A stretch of 64,000 nucleotides of DNA from Enterobacter kobei (GTDB lineage: Bacteria > Pseudomonadota > Gammaproteobacteria > Enterobacterales > Enterobacteriaceae), in NCBI RefSeq assembly GCF_001729765.1, contig NZ_CP017181.1, positions 496,001 through 560,000 on the forward strand. The letters are read 5' to 3'. Position numbers and translations under genes: made by a program. The notes under the pieces are model-generated. The model made no database searches and was not told the origin of the DNA. It worked only from the letters and a program-made list of their open reading frames with translations. This document shows, piece after piece, positions 26,401 through 33,682 of the stretch. How positions within the stretch are numbered: the first letter of the stretch is position 1; the number at the start of each line of letters is the position of its first letter.

Positions 26401-29072
26401 GCGAGCTGGTCAATCGCCACGGCTACGATGCGTATGAAGCGAAAACCCTGCTGCCGCTCGATCAGCTCAGCGTCTGGACTCAGCCGCTGTCGTTCACCAT
26501 TGAGTGCGCAAAAGCCTGCTTCACCGCGGCGGTGACCCACGGTGATATGACGATGGCCTGCTTCGCGGCCTGCCACCAGGCCATTAACTTCCTCTCTCGG
26601 GGCGATCATCTCGACGGGGTGCTGACCAGCATCGATCGCGGCCTGGCCTTTGTGCGGAAAACCCACTTCCAGGACGTTGAGACCATTTTGATGGTTCAGC
26701 GCGGCTACGTTGAGTTTTTACGCACGCCGGTGATCGGCACCTGGACCGCCTCGCAGGTGCTGCCGGAGGCGCTGCTGCCTGCTTCGCCAGAGCAGGCTCC
26801 GGAACAGACGTCGACCATGCTGTTCTGGTACTGGCTCTATCGCGGTATGGCGCACTTTACCTGCGGCGAATTTGCCGATGCGCAGGCGGATCTTGAGATG
26901 GCGGGCTGGTACGCGTGGTCTGCGCCTGGCCATATCCATCTGCTGGATTACCATCTCTACAGCGCCCTGGCGCTTTCCCGCCAGCTAACGCCGGAGACGT
27001 TCTCGGCGAATCATCGACGCAGTATTCACGCTCACTACGACAAAATTGCCCTCTGGGCGCGCATTAATCCGGGGACGTTTGCGGATAAAGAAGCGCTGAT
27101 TTACGCCGAAATCGTGCGTCTGGACGGCATGAACAGCATTGCGCTTGAGCAGTATGAGAAAGCGGTCCGGCTGTCACGCGAGGGCGGCTTTAATCCGATT
27201 AACGCCCTGGCGCACGAGCTGGCGGGTCGCTTTTCGCTGTCCTGCGGTTACCCGACCGCGTCAGATGCGCATTTTCGCGGCGCCATTGCCGCCTGGGGCC
27301 GTGCCGGGGCACAGGCTAAGGTGCGCCAGCTGGAGCAGGATTTCCCGCATCTGCTGGCCTCTGGACAGGCCAGCGCCTATGACACGGTAGCGTTTGCCCA
27401 GAATGAAGTGATCCGCGATTTGCAGAGCGTGATCAAAGCCTCACGCGCCCTGTCGGAAGAGATCAACCTTGAGCGGCTCATCGAAAACCTGATGACGCTG
27501 CTGCTCGAACGTGCCGGGGCGCAGCGCGGCCTGCTGCTTCGCGTGAGCGATAACCTGATTCCGGAGATCGAAGCCAGCGCGTGGACCAGCACCGATGGCG
27601 TGCGGGTGCGGATCCTGAAGGACGTACCGGTAGCGACCGACATGCCGCTGTCGGTGCTGGCGGCGGTGATCCGCACCGGACAGGAGATCCGCACCGGTAA
27701 ACCGGAGGAGTTCCATCCCTTCAGTCAGGATCCCTACCTGGTGACCTCGGGGGCGGCCGTGATGTGCGTTCCTATGTTCAAACAGGCGCGGCTGGTGGGG
27801 GTGCTCTATCTGGAAAACCGCCTGATGCCGGAGGTCTTCACCGCCGAGCACTCTCGCGTGGTGAGCCTGCTGGGGGCGCAGGCTGCGGTCTCTCTGGAGA
27901 CGGCGCGTCTGTACGCCGAACTGCTGGCGGAGAACATCCAGCGCCGACGCGTGGAAAAAGAGCTGCGCGCCAGCCAGAACTCGCTGATGCTGGGTGAGCA
28001 GATCAGCCACACCGGTAGCTGGCGCTGGGAGCTGGAGCAGGATCTGATGTTTATGTCCGAAGAGTACGCCCGTATTCTCGGCCTGCCCGAGCAGCAAAAG
28101 ATGATCTCCATGGCGGAGTTTTTGACCTTCGTCCATGAGGATGATTACGCCCGCATCAGCGCCATTGTCACCCAGAGCGTGCGCGAGGGGCTCTCTATGC
28201 GCGCGGAGTTTCGTATTAAGCGTACCGACGGTTCCACGCGCTATATCCTCGGGATTGGCGATCCGGTGGGCGTGGGCAGTGAGGTGAACGAGTATTACGG
28301 CATCATTACCGATATCACCAGTCAGCGCGCCGCAGAGGATGCCATGCGGGTGGCGCAGGCGGAACTGGCGCGGGTGTCGCGTGCCACCACGGTCGGTCAG
28401 TTAACCTCTTCCATCGCCCACGAGATCAACCAGCCGCTGATGTCGATCGTCTCTAACGCCGGGGCAAGCCTGCGCTGGCTTAACCGTGAACCCGCCCGGC
28501 TGGATAAAGTGCGGGAAGGGCTGGAGGAGATCGCCGCGGAAGGTGCCCGGGCGGGGGAGATCATCCGCAGCATTCAGTCCCTGACCCGCAAGCAGGATCC
28601 GACCTTCGCGCGTATCGATCTCCACTATCTGATCCACCACATTATTACCCTTTCCCGCAGCGAGCTGGAGCAGAGACACATCAGCGTGGATTATCTGTTA
28701 AACGCCGGTGACAGCTTTATCACCGGGGACAGCGTGCAGATCCAGCAGGTGCTGCTGAATCTGGTGATGAACGCCGTTGAGGCCATGGCGGAGGTTAACG
28801 ATCGCCCCTGCATCATCACGCTCAGCACCGGCAACGCCGACGGGAACGTTATCGTCGAGATCGCCGATACCGGCAGCGGCATTGAGCCCGAGCGGCTGGA
28901 GAAGATTTTTGACTCGTTCTATTCCACCAAGGCGCAGGGAATGGGGATGGGGCTGACCATCAGCGCCAGCATCATTGAGCGACACAGAGGAAAACTGAGC
29001 GCGCGCCGCCGGGAGCCACACGGCACGGTGTTTGCGTTTGTGTTACCGCTTGCCGGGCAGGCAGGGGAGTAG
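23487..29072 (+). CDS. Hybrid pseudokinase/ATPase/GAF/PAS/sensor histidine kinase (1861 aa)
   Basis: Domain order: protein-kinase-like fold (~15-290); AAA/STAND-type ATPase with Walker A GGPSGIGKSS (348-357) and Walker B LVLVLDDLQW (~475-484); long helical repeat region (~700-1300); GAF (~1325-1490); PAS (~1505-1620); histidine kinase with His1645 in AHEINQPL, N box NLVMNAVEAM (~1758), DTGSGI and GMGMGLTIS. The Ser/Thr kinase part lacks the VAIK Lys, has HGDIKPGS instead of HRDxKxxN, and GSFG instead of DFG, so it is probably a pseudokinase, while the histidine kinase is intact. The layout is that of 'trifunctional' sensor kinases. No membrane segments, so sensing is cytoplasmic. It likely phosphorylates the lone receiver and the FixJ-like regulator that flank it. 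Confidence 0.93.
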   Translation: MNENEQPAFWPAQGNLHQGRVFVLKEDVIFTVLAQEGGIAWMNARHPHSGGSFIIATAVSDEEEERATRLLKNEFALRDVLHDSWAIRAVASTQYRGRFALVYAPFSFELLARRAGRAISGIARFIELAIQICVPLRQMHLQNLIHGDIKPGSIFVYHDATCRLGSFGLSCRFSDAFSQTRLTVSGGTPAWMSPEHTTRTRRPVDSRSDLYSLGMVLYELLTGRLPFELGADDQTNWAHYHIASEPLAPDVIRPDVPGMLSTILLKLLEKHPDNRYQTVDGLIADLRRCQATLTGEGEIAPFTPGQQDRTPAIHLADSLFATHPQANDVIAAFERVGQSRVPELVTIGGPSGIGKSSIIATALKTLQQRTVLLAVGKVDQFSPSLPYGVLSSAFRTLTLHLLGLPSDDVAKWKIRLSRALEGHEALAVSLVPELGLLLESKPRFSPDTFSIDARARFSHMVLALVKTFASQGCPLVLVLDDLQWSDAASLHTLKYLLVNSGAIPLLVVVAYRDICSLSDATLQALLTSLPEAALNASEIVPQALSVKAVARWLATLFRTRSTATSDLATLIHEKTGGNPLFVHEFFRRIVDDGLVVHNKYQDKWHYDLQAIRARHYTENVVTLVLEQLEELPDETRRLLGSFACLGGKGEMEMICRVVGMSMAEMRYALHPAVMAQLIVLTEKEYAFTHDRVQEAAFALLDPHEKSHLHLTTASLLADAARQAAGNELLFRAVHHVTAALDSIQPAPQRQMFRELSLLAARRAKRTGDYLSALSYIQTARALGNAGVVSDFVLDIEEAGCEFALGHLERTRELCDAILGCPGGLTEKALAANLLVEVYIRQSDSRLALEAALCWLGIFGIQIGRHPEDADCDAAWKDFCNRTGDAPQSRYAQLSRMENPETEAVMNLLYSASICASFICPRLHFLLLCRMMHLTLDHGITGASTTAMAWFGVLIGHRYAEYRLGFQYGTLARELVNRHGYDAYEAKTLLPLDQLSVWTQPLSFTIECAKACFTAAVTHGDMTMACFAACHQAINFLSRGDHLDGVLTSIDRGLAFVRKTHFQDVETILMVQRGYVEFLRTPVIGTWTASQVLPEALLPASPEQAPEQTSTMLFWYWLYRGMAHFTCGEFADAQADLEMAGWYAWSAPGHIHLLDYHLYSALALSRQLTPETFSANHRRSIHAHYDKIALWARINPGTFADKEALIYAEIVRLDGMNSIALEQYEKAVRLSREGGFNPINALAHELAGRFSLSCGYPTASDAHFRGAIAAWGRAGAQAKVRQLEQDFPHLLASGQASAYDTVAFAQNEVIRDLQSVIKASRALSEEINLERLIENLMTLLLERAGAQRGLLLRVSDNLIPEIEASAWTSTDGVRVRILKDVPVATDMPLSVLAAVIRTGQEIRTGKPEEFHPFSQDPYLVTSGAAVMCVPMFKQARLVGVLYLENRLMPEVFTAEHSRVVSLLGAQAAVSLETARLYAELLAENIQRRRVEKELRASQNSLMLGEQISHTGSWRWELEQDLMFMSEEYARILGLPEQQKMISMAEFLTFVHEDDYARISAIVTQSVREGLSMRAEFRIKRTDGSTRYILGIGDPVGVGSEVNEYYGIITDITSQRAAEDAMRVAQAELARVSRATTVGQLTSSIAHEINQPLMSIVSNAGASLRWLNREPARLDKVREGLEEIAAEGARAGEIIRSIQSLTRKQDPTFARIDLHYLIHHIITLSRSELEQRHISVDYLLNAGDSFITGDSVQIQQVLLNLVMNAVEAMAEVNDRPCIITLSTGNADGNVIVEIADTGSGIEPERLEKIFDSFYSTKAQGMGMGLTISASIIERHRGKLSARRREPHGTVFAFVLPLAGQAGE

Positions 29073-29690
29073 TTAATCCGAAGGCTGGCTGTGGGTCAGG
29101 CGCTCAACGGCCCTGACCAGCTCCGCCACGGAGCGCACCTGCATTTTTTCCATTACGCGACGGCGATGCACTTTCACCGTGATCTCGCTGACGCCAAGCT
29201 CGGCGGCAATTTGCTTGTTCAGCATCCCGCTTATCGCCAGTGTTAACACCTCATGTTCCCGTGGCGTAAGGGACATGTGGCGCTGCTTCAGGGCGTAGTG
29301 CTCTTTGTTGCGCACGGCGTTGTTTTCCGCCAGCTGGAGCGCAGACTGAATGGCGTCGATCAGCGCGGTGGATTCAACGGGCTTGGTGAGAAATTCGTAC
29401 GCGCCGCCTTTAATGGCGCGCACCGACATCGGGATAGTGCCGTGGCCGGTGAGAAAAATAATCGGGATGTCGCGCCCGCTGTCCTTGAGGGCGTCCGCTA
29501 CGTCAAAACCTGAAATGGCGGGCATTTGCATATCGAGGATCACACACGACGGCAGATCCTCAAAACGGTGCTGAAGAAACGCCTCTGCTGATGAAAACCC
29601 CATGGCGTCTAAATCCGCCGATTCCAGCAGGCCGAGAACGGACTGCCTGACCGCGTCATCGTCGTCAACCACATACACAATGTGTTCCAT
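29073..29690 (-). CDS. FixJ-type response regulator, receiver plus LuxR HTH (205 aa)
   Basis: Receiver with acidic pair VVDDDDAV, phospho-Asp in CVILDMQMPAISG, and Lys in FLTKPVES; a linker helix; then a LuxR/NarL helix-turn-helix (LTPREHEVLTLAISG, KQIAAELGVSEITVKVHRRR). It reads opposite to the sensor kinase, with adjacent stop codons and no gap. As the only DNA-binding protein in the locus it is the best candidate for control of the divergent amidohydrolase and YcaC operons. The partner assignment is inferred from position. Confidence 0.92.
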   Translation of the reverse strand: MEHIVYVVDDDDAVRQSVLGLLESADLDAMGFSSAEAFLQHRFEDLPSCVILDMQMPAISGFDVADALKDSGRDIPIIFLTGHGTIPMSVRAIKGGAYEFLTKPVESTALIDAIQSALQLAENNAVRNKEHYALKQRHMSLTPREHEVLTLAISGMLNKQIAAELGVSEITVKVHRRRVMEKMQVRSVAELVRAVERLTHSQPSD

Positions 29691-29965
29691 TCACTGCCCC
29701 GGTGCTGAGTTAACTGTCGAGAAAATATACACGTCCCGTCATGTAAGAGACTGTTTCTGCTGACTTTCATCTTAACACATTAAATATCATTATCATTTAA
29801 CAATATGATAACCGTATGAAGAGGAAGTATAGCGAACGGTTGTCGACTGGCGTGCCGTTTGCCTGCGCACGTTTCATCATCGTTCTCGCGATCTGTCTCT
29901 GAGGACTTTACCCCGTAAAACAGGCTACACTCTGGTTTTGAGCGCGACAAGCTGAGGAAACAACA

Positions 29966-30568
29966 ATGCTCTACACACTGAAAGAAAGCGACAAGGATAA
30001 GGCGGAAGGGTCAAACGGCGCGGGCGCTCTGCAGCAAAAACTGCTGGAATCCCGTTCGATTGTGATCTCCGGGGAGATCAACCAGGAGCTGGCGCAGAAG
30101 GTGATCACCCAGATGATCCTGCTGCAAAGCGTCAGCAACGATCCGATCAAGCTGTATATCAACAGCCAGGGCGGCCACGTGGAAGCGGGTGACACCATCC
30201 ACGACTTTATCAAATTCATCCGTCCGGAAGTGCACGTCATCGGTACCGGTTGGGTGGCGAGCGCGGGGATCACCATCTTCCTGGCGGCGAAAAAAGAGCA
30301 CCGTTATTCCCTGCCTAATACCCGCTTTATGATCCACCAGCCGCTGGGCGGCGTGCGCGGTCAGGCAACGGATATTGAGATCGAAGCGCGCGAGATCATC
30401 CGCATGCTGGATCGCGTGAACAAGCTGATTGCTGACGCCACCGGCCAGCCGCTGGAGAAAGTGAAAAAAGACACCGACCGCAACTTCTGGATGTCGCCGG
30501 CAGAAGCGCTGGACTACGGCATTGTGGGCAAGCTGATTACCCACTATGACGAACTGAAGCTGGACTAA
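29966..30568 (+). CDS. ClpP-like serine peptidase paralogue (200 aa)
   Basis: ClpP/crotonase fold with nucleophile Ser99 (GWVASAGI), His124 (FMIHQPLGG) and the strand YINSQGG. At the position of the catalytic Asp the sequence is DRNFWMSPAEA, giving Asn173 rather than Asp, as in Listeria ClpP1. It lacks a clpX or clpA neighbour and differs clearly from housekeeping ClpP, so it is a second, probably conditionally active peptidase; it might need an ATPase or ClpP partner encoded elsewhere. GAGGA stands before the ATG. The 275 bp upstream is AT-rich promoter space shared with the divergent FixJ-like gene. Confidence 0.9.
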   Translation: MLYTLKESDKDKAEGSNGAGALQQKLLESRSIVISGEINQELAQKVITQMILLQSVSNDPIKLYINSQGGHVEAGDTIHDFIKFIRPEVHVIGTGWVASAGITIFLAAKKEHRYSLPNTRFMIHQPLGGVRGQATDIEIEAREIIRMLDRVNKLIADATGQPLEKVKKDTDRNFWMSPAEALDYGIVGKLITHYDELKLD

Positions 30569-30586
30569 GTTTTAGCGCCGTATTGC

Positions 30587-30614
30587 GTCGGGTGACGGCA
30601 ATGCCTTACCCGAC
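30587..30614. repeat. REP-like hairpin
   Basis: GTCGGGT and ACCCGAC around a GC-rich loop, between the clpP-like and roxA genes; probably also terminates the first. Confidence 0.55.
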
Positions 30615-30702
30615 CTACGCGAGCTGGTTTGACCCATGACAAGTTCCCCCTCCACCGTCTCCCCTATAATCGCGCCTGTTTCCCCTCTCACTGGTGCTAC
30701 CC

Positions 30703-31824
30703 ATGGCGTATCAACTGAACCTGAACTGGCCGGAATTTCTCGAAAAATACTGGCAAAAACAACCCGTAGTGCTGAAAAATGCCTTCCCGAATTTTGTCGA
30801 TCCGATTACCCCGGACGAGCTGGCAGGTCTGGCGATGGAGCCGGAAGTCGACAGTCGTCTGGTGAGCCACGCTAACGGCAAATGGCAGGCCAGTAATGGT
30901 CCGTTTGAACACTTTGACGATCTGGGCGAAACGGGCTGGTCGCTGCTGGCGCAGGCGGTGAACCATTGGCATATGCCCGCGGCGGAACTGGTGCGTCCGT
31001 TCCGCGTTCTGCCGGACTGGCGACTTGACGATCTGATGATCTCCTTCTCCGTGCCGGGCGGCGGCGTGGGTCCGCATATCGATCAGTACGATGTGTTTAT
31101 CATTCAGGGGATGGGCAGCCGCCGCTGGCGCGTGGGGGACAAGCTGCCGATGCGTCAGTTCTGCCCGCATCCGGCACTGCTGCATGTCGATCCGTTTGAG
31201 CCGATCATCGACGAAGATCTTGCGCCGGGCGATATCCTCTACATTCCACCAGGATTCCCGCACGACGGCTTTACCCACGAAACGGCGCTCAACTACTCCG
31301 TCGGCTTCCGCGGGCCGAACGGTCGCGATCTGATCAGCAGCTTCGCCGATTACGCGCTGGAAAACGATCTGGGCGGCGAGCACTATAGCGATCCGGATCT
31401 GACCTGTCGTGAACACCCGGGCCGCGTGGAGCAGTACGAGCTCGATCGCATTCGTCAGATGATGATCGAGATGATCAGCAAGCCGGATGATTTCACGAAA
31501 TGGTTCGGCAGCTTTGTCTCGACGCCGCGCCACGAGCTGGATATTGCCGCCGCCGAGCCACCGTATGTGCCGGAAGAGGTGCTGGATGCGCTTCAGGGCG
31601 GCGAAACGCTGTCTCGCCTGAGCGGCCTGCGCGTGCTGAATATTAACGGCAGCTTCTTCATTAACAGCGAACAGCTTGAGACGGTGGATGCGAAGGCCGC
31701 GGATGCGCTGTGCCGCTACACCGAACTCGGCCAGGCCGAGCTGGGCGATGCGCTGAAAAACCCGGCGTTTGTTGAAGAGCTCACCGGGCTGATTAACCAG
31801 GGGTACTGGTACTTCGACGAGTAG
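30703..31824 (+). CDS. roxA: 50S ribosomal protein L16 arginine hydroxylase (373 aa)
   Basis: Closely resembles E. coli YcfD/RoxA, a JmjC-type Fe(II)/2-oxoglutarate oxygenase that hydroxylates Arg81 of ribosomal protein L16. Iron ligands His125 and Asp127 lie in GPHIDQYDVF, the distal His in the region FPHDGFTHETALNYS, and the C-terminal winged-helix part ends QGYWYFDE. Start is the ATG at 30703 giving MAYQLNLNWPEF; an upstream in-frame ATG at 30694 is less likely. Standalone gene. Confidence 0.93.
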   Translation: MAYQLNLNWPEFLEKYWQKQPVVLKNAFPNFVDPITPDELAGLAMEPEVDSRLVSHANGKWQASNGPFEHFDDLGETGWSLLAQAVNHWHMPAAELVRPFRVLPDWRLDDLMISFSVPGGGVGPHIDQYDVFIIQGMGSRRWRVGDKLPMRQFCPHPALLHVDPFEPIIDEDLAPGDILYIPPGFPHDGFTHETALNYSVGFRGPNGRDLISSFADYALENDLGGEHYSDPDLTCREHPGRVEQYELDRIRQMMIEMISKPDDFTKWFGSFVSTPRHELDIAAAEPPYVPEEVLDALQGGETLSRLSGLRVLNINGSFFINSEQLETVDAKAADALCRYTELGQAELGDALKNPAFVEELTGLINQGYWYFDE

Positions 31825-31835
31825 TGCGGCACGGT

Positions 31836-31879
31836 TTTCTCCCTCTCCCTGTGGGAGAGGGTCGGGGTGAGGGCATCAG
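31836..31879. repeat. CCCTCTCCC/GGGAGAGGG dispersed repeat
   Basis: CCCTCTCCCTGTGGGAGAGGG hairpin core plus the tail TCGGGGTGAGGGCATCAG. An inverted, near-identical copy is at 39613-39658; shorter relatives are at 49026 and 59922. It lies between the convergent roxA and yjiR genes and may terminate both. Confidence 0.7.
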
Positions 31880-31885
31880 GCCGCA

Positions 31886-33304
31886 CTAGCCCTCCTCCAT
31901 CGCAATCACAATCGCTTCACCCATCTTCTTCAATGCCTCGCGATTTTTGTCCGTCGGCGGCAGCGCCACGTTGATGCGCAGGCAGTTGCGGTACTTCCCT
32001 GAAGCGGAAAACAGCGACCCGGCTGCGGCCTGGATCTTCAGCCGACACAGCTGCTTGCTGACGCACACCATATCCACCTTCTCCGGCAGCTCAACCCACA
32101 GCAGGAAGCTGCCCTGCGGGCGGGTCACGCAAATCCCTGCCGGAAAATACTGCCGTACCCAGCAGGTATAGGTTTCCATATTCTGCTGATAAATCTGGCG
32201 CATACGGCGGACGTGGCGATGGTAATGGCCGTCGCGAATGAACGCCGCCACCGCCATCTGCGTGCCCGGTACGTTAAACCCGCCCGCGGCGTATTTCATG
32301 TGCATCACCCGGTCGTAATAGCGTCCCGGCACAATCCAGCCCACGCGCAGACCCGGTGCCACGGTTTTGGTAAACGAGCTGCAGAGGATCACCCGGCCGT
32401 CGATATCCATCGAATGAATGGTTCGCGGACGCGGGTACTCCGCCGCCAGCTCGCCGTAGATATCATCTTCAACAATCACAATGTCGTGCCGCTGGGCGAG
32501 GGCTAAAACCTGCTTTTTCCGCGCTTCCGGCATGATAAACCCGAGCGGGTTATTGCAGTTGGGCACCAGAATCACCGCTTTGATCGGCCACTGCTCCAGC
32601 GCCAGCTCAAGCGCCTCAATGCTGATCCCGGTTTCCGGGTCGGTGGGAATTTCAATCGCCTTGATGTTAAACCCGCGCAACATCTGCATGGTGCCGTGAA
32701 ACGACGGCGACTCCACCGCCACGATATCCCCCGGTTGACACACCGAGAGCAGGGCAATCGACAGCGCGCCGTGGCAGCCGTTGGTGATGACAATCTCGTT
32801 CGCTGCCACGGTGGAGCCGCCGTCCAGCATCAGGCGGGCGATCTGCTCGCGCAGCTCCGGGCGCCCGTCGAGCACGTCATAACTCAGCATCTCACCCGGA
32901 TTATGCTGCGCGATGCGGCTCATCTCGCGCCACAGGGGCTTCAGGCTCGGCTGGTTAATGTCCGGCGAACCGCCGCCAAACGAGATCATCTCTTTGTCAG
33001 CGCGGGCGTCCAGCAGCATCATCACCTCATCCCACTGGGTGACGTCCACGGGGCGCTGCACCGGGCGCGTCATCGCCGGGACGGGCGGCTGGGCTTTACG
33101 CTGCGAAACAAAATAGCCGGAGCGCGGCTGGGGCGTAATCAGCTGGAGGTTTTCAAGGATTTGATAAGCCTGCTGTATGGTGCTGATGCTCACGCCGTGC
33201 TCCTGGCTCAGCGTGCGCACCGACGGCAGACGTTCGCCGCTGCGATACAGCCCTTGTTCAATGCGTTCTGCCAGGAGATTGGCCAGATGTTGATAGCGCG
33301 TCAT
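31886..33304 (-). CDS. yjiR: MocR-type regulator: GntR HTH fused to PLP aminotransferase fold (472 aa)
   Basis: N-terminal GntR winged helix (SGERLPSVRTLSQEHGVSIS) and a fold-type I aminotransferase-like domain with the PLP Lys in LCSSFTKTVAPGLRVGW and the cofactor Asp/Tyr region VIVEDDIYGELAAE. Length and position next to a yjiS-like gene match E. coli yjiR-yjiS. MocR proteins sense an amino compound via PLP and bind direct repeats; four TACAGAT-type repeats lie just upstream. It is divergent from the yjiS-like gene, its probable target along with itself. Confidence 0.88.
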   Translation of the reverse strand: MTRYQHLANLLAERIEQGLYRSGERLPSVRTLSQEHGVSISTIQQAYQILENLQLITPQPRSGYFVSQRKAQPPVPAMTRPVQRPVDVTQWDEVMMLLDARADKEMISFGGGSPDINQPSLKPLWREMSRIAQHNPGEMLSYDVLDGRPELREQIARLMLDGGSTVAANEIVITNGCHGALSIALLSVCQPGDIVAVESPSFHGTMQMLRGFNIKAIEIPTDPETGISIEALELALEQWPIKAVILVPNCNNPLGFIMPEARKKQVLALAQRHDIVIVEDDIYGELAAEYPRPRTIHSMDIDGRVILCSSFTKTVAPGLRVGWIVPGRYYDRVMHMKYAAGGFNVPGTQMAVAAFIRDGHYHRHVRRMRQIYQQNMETYTCWVRQYFPAGICVTRPQGSFLLWVELPEKVDMVCVSKQLCRLKIQAAAGSLFSASGKYRNCLRINVALPPTDKNREALKKMGEAIVIAMEEG

Positions 33305-33326
33305 GCTGTATCCTTTGTTTTCACCA

Positions 33327-33425
33327 TACAGATTGTAAAACCAGTACAGATTGCCGTAAAAAATGCCATGCAGATACCGTTTTAGCGGATCTGTATGGTA
33401 AACAAAAGGTGTTTTTGCATCTGTA
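33327..33425. promoter_or_regulatory. Repeated TACAGAT/ATCTGTA elements in yjiR-yjiS space
   Basis: TACAGATTG occurs at 33327 and 33345 (18 bp apart), and ATCTGTA at 33389 and 33419 (30 bp apart) on the other strand. Paired direct repeats are the normal binding mode of dimeric MocR regulators, so this is likely the YjiR operator set. Confidence 0.6.
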
Positions 33426-33480
33426 TTGCACAGGCGGATTTCCAGGATGATAACCCCACTGGCACAGTGAGGAGAGCATC

Positions 33481-33642
33481 ATGGAATTTTTCGAGAACCG
33501 TTCTAAAAGACCGTTTATCGCGTTTGTCTGGATCGCGAAAACGCTGCGTAACTGGTATCGCATCAACCGTACCCGCCGCATCCTGAGCCAGATGAGCGAT
33601 GAGCAGCTCAAAGATGTGGGTTTATCCCGCAATGATATTTAA
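33481..33642 (+). CDS. yjiS: DUF1127 small protein, YjiS-like (53 aa)
   Basis: MEFFENRSKRPFIAFVWIA followed by the DUF1127 core TRRILSQMSDEQLKDVGLSR. GAGGAGAG-type ribosome-binding site shortly before the ATG. Similar in start and length to E. coli YjiS. DUF1127 proteins are short, Arg-rich and in some bacteria bind RNA; the role of YjiS is not established. Followed by a REP hairpin. Confidence 0.88.
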   Translation: MEFFENRSKRPFIAFVWIAKTLRNWYRINRTRRILSQMSDEQLKDVGLSRNDI

Positions 33643-33649
33643 ACCGTAG

Positions 33650-33677
33650 GCCGGGTCAGGCGCAGCCGCCACCCGGC
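33650..33677. repeat. REP element
   Basis: GCCGGGT and ACCCGGC around CAGGCGCAGCCGCC, between the convergent yjiS-like and second MocR genes. Confidence 0.65.
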
Positions 33678-33682
33678 GATGT

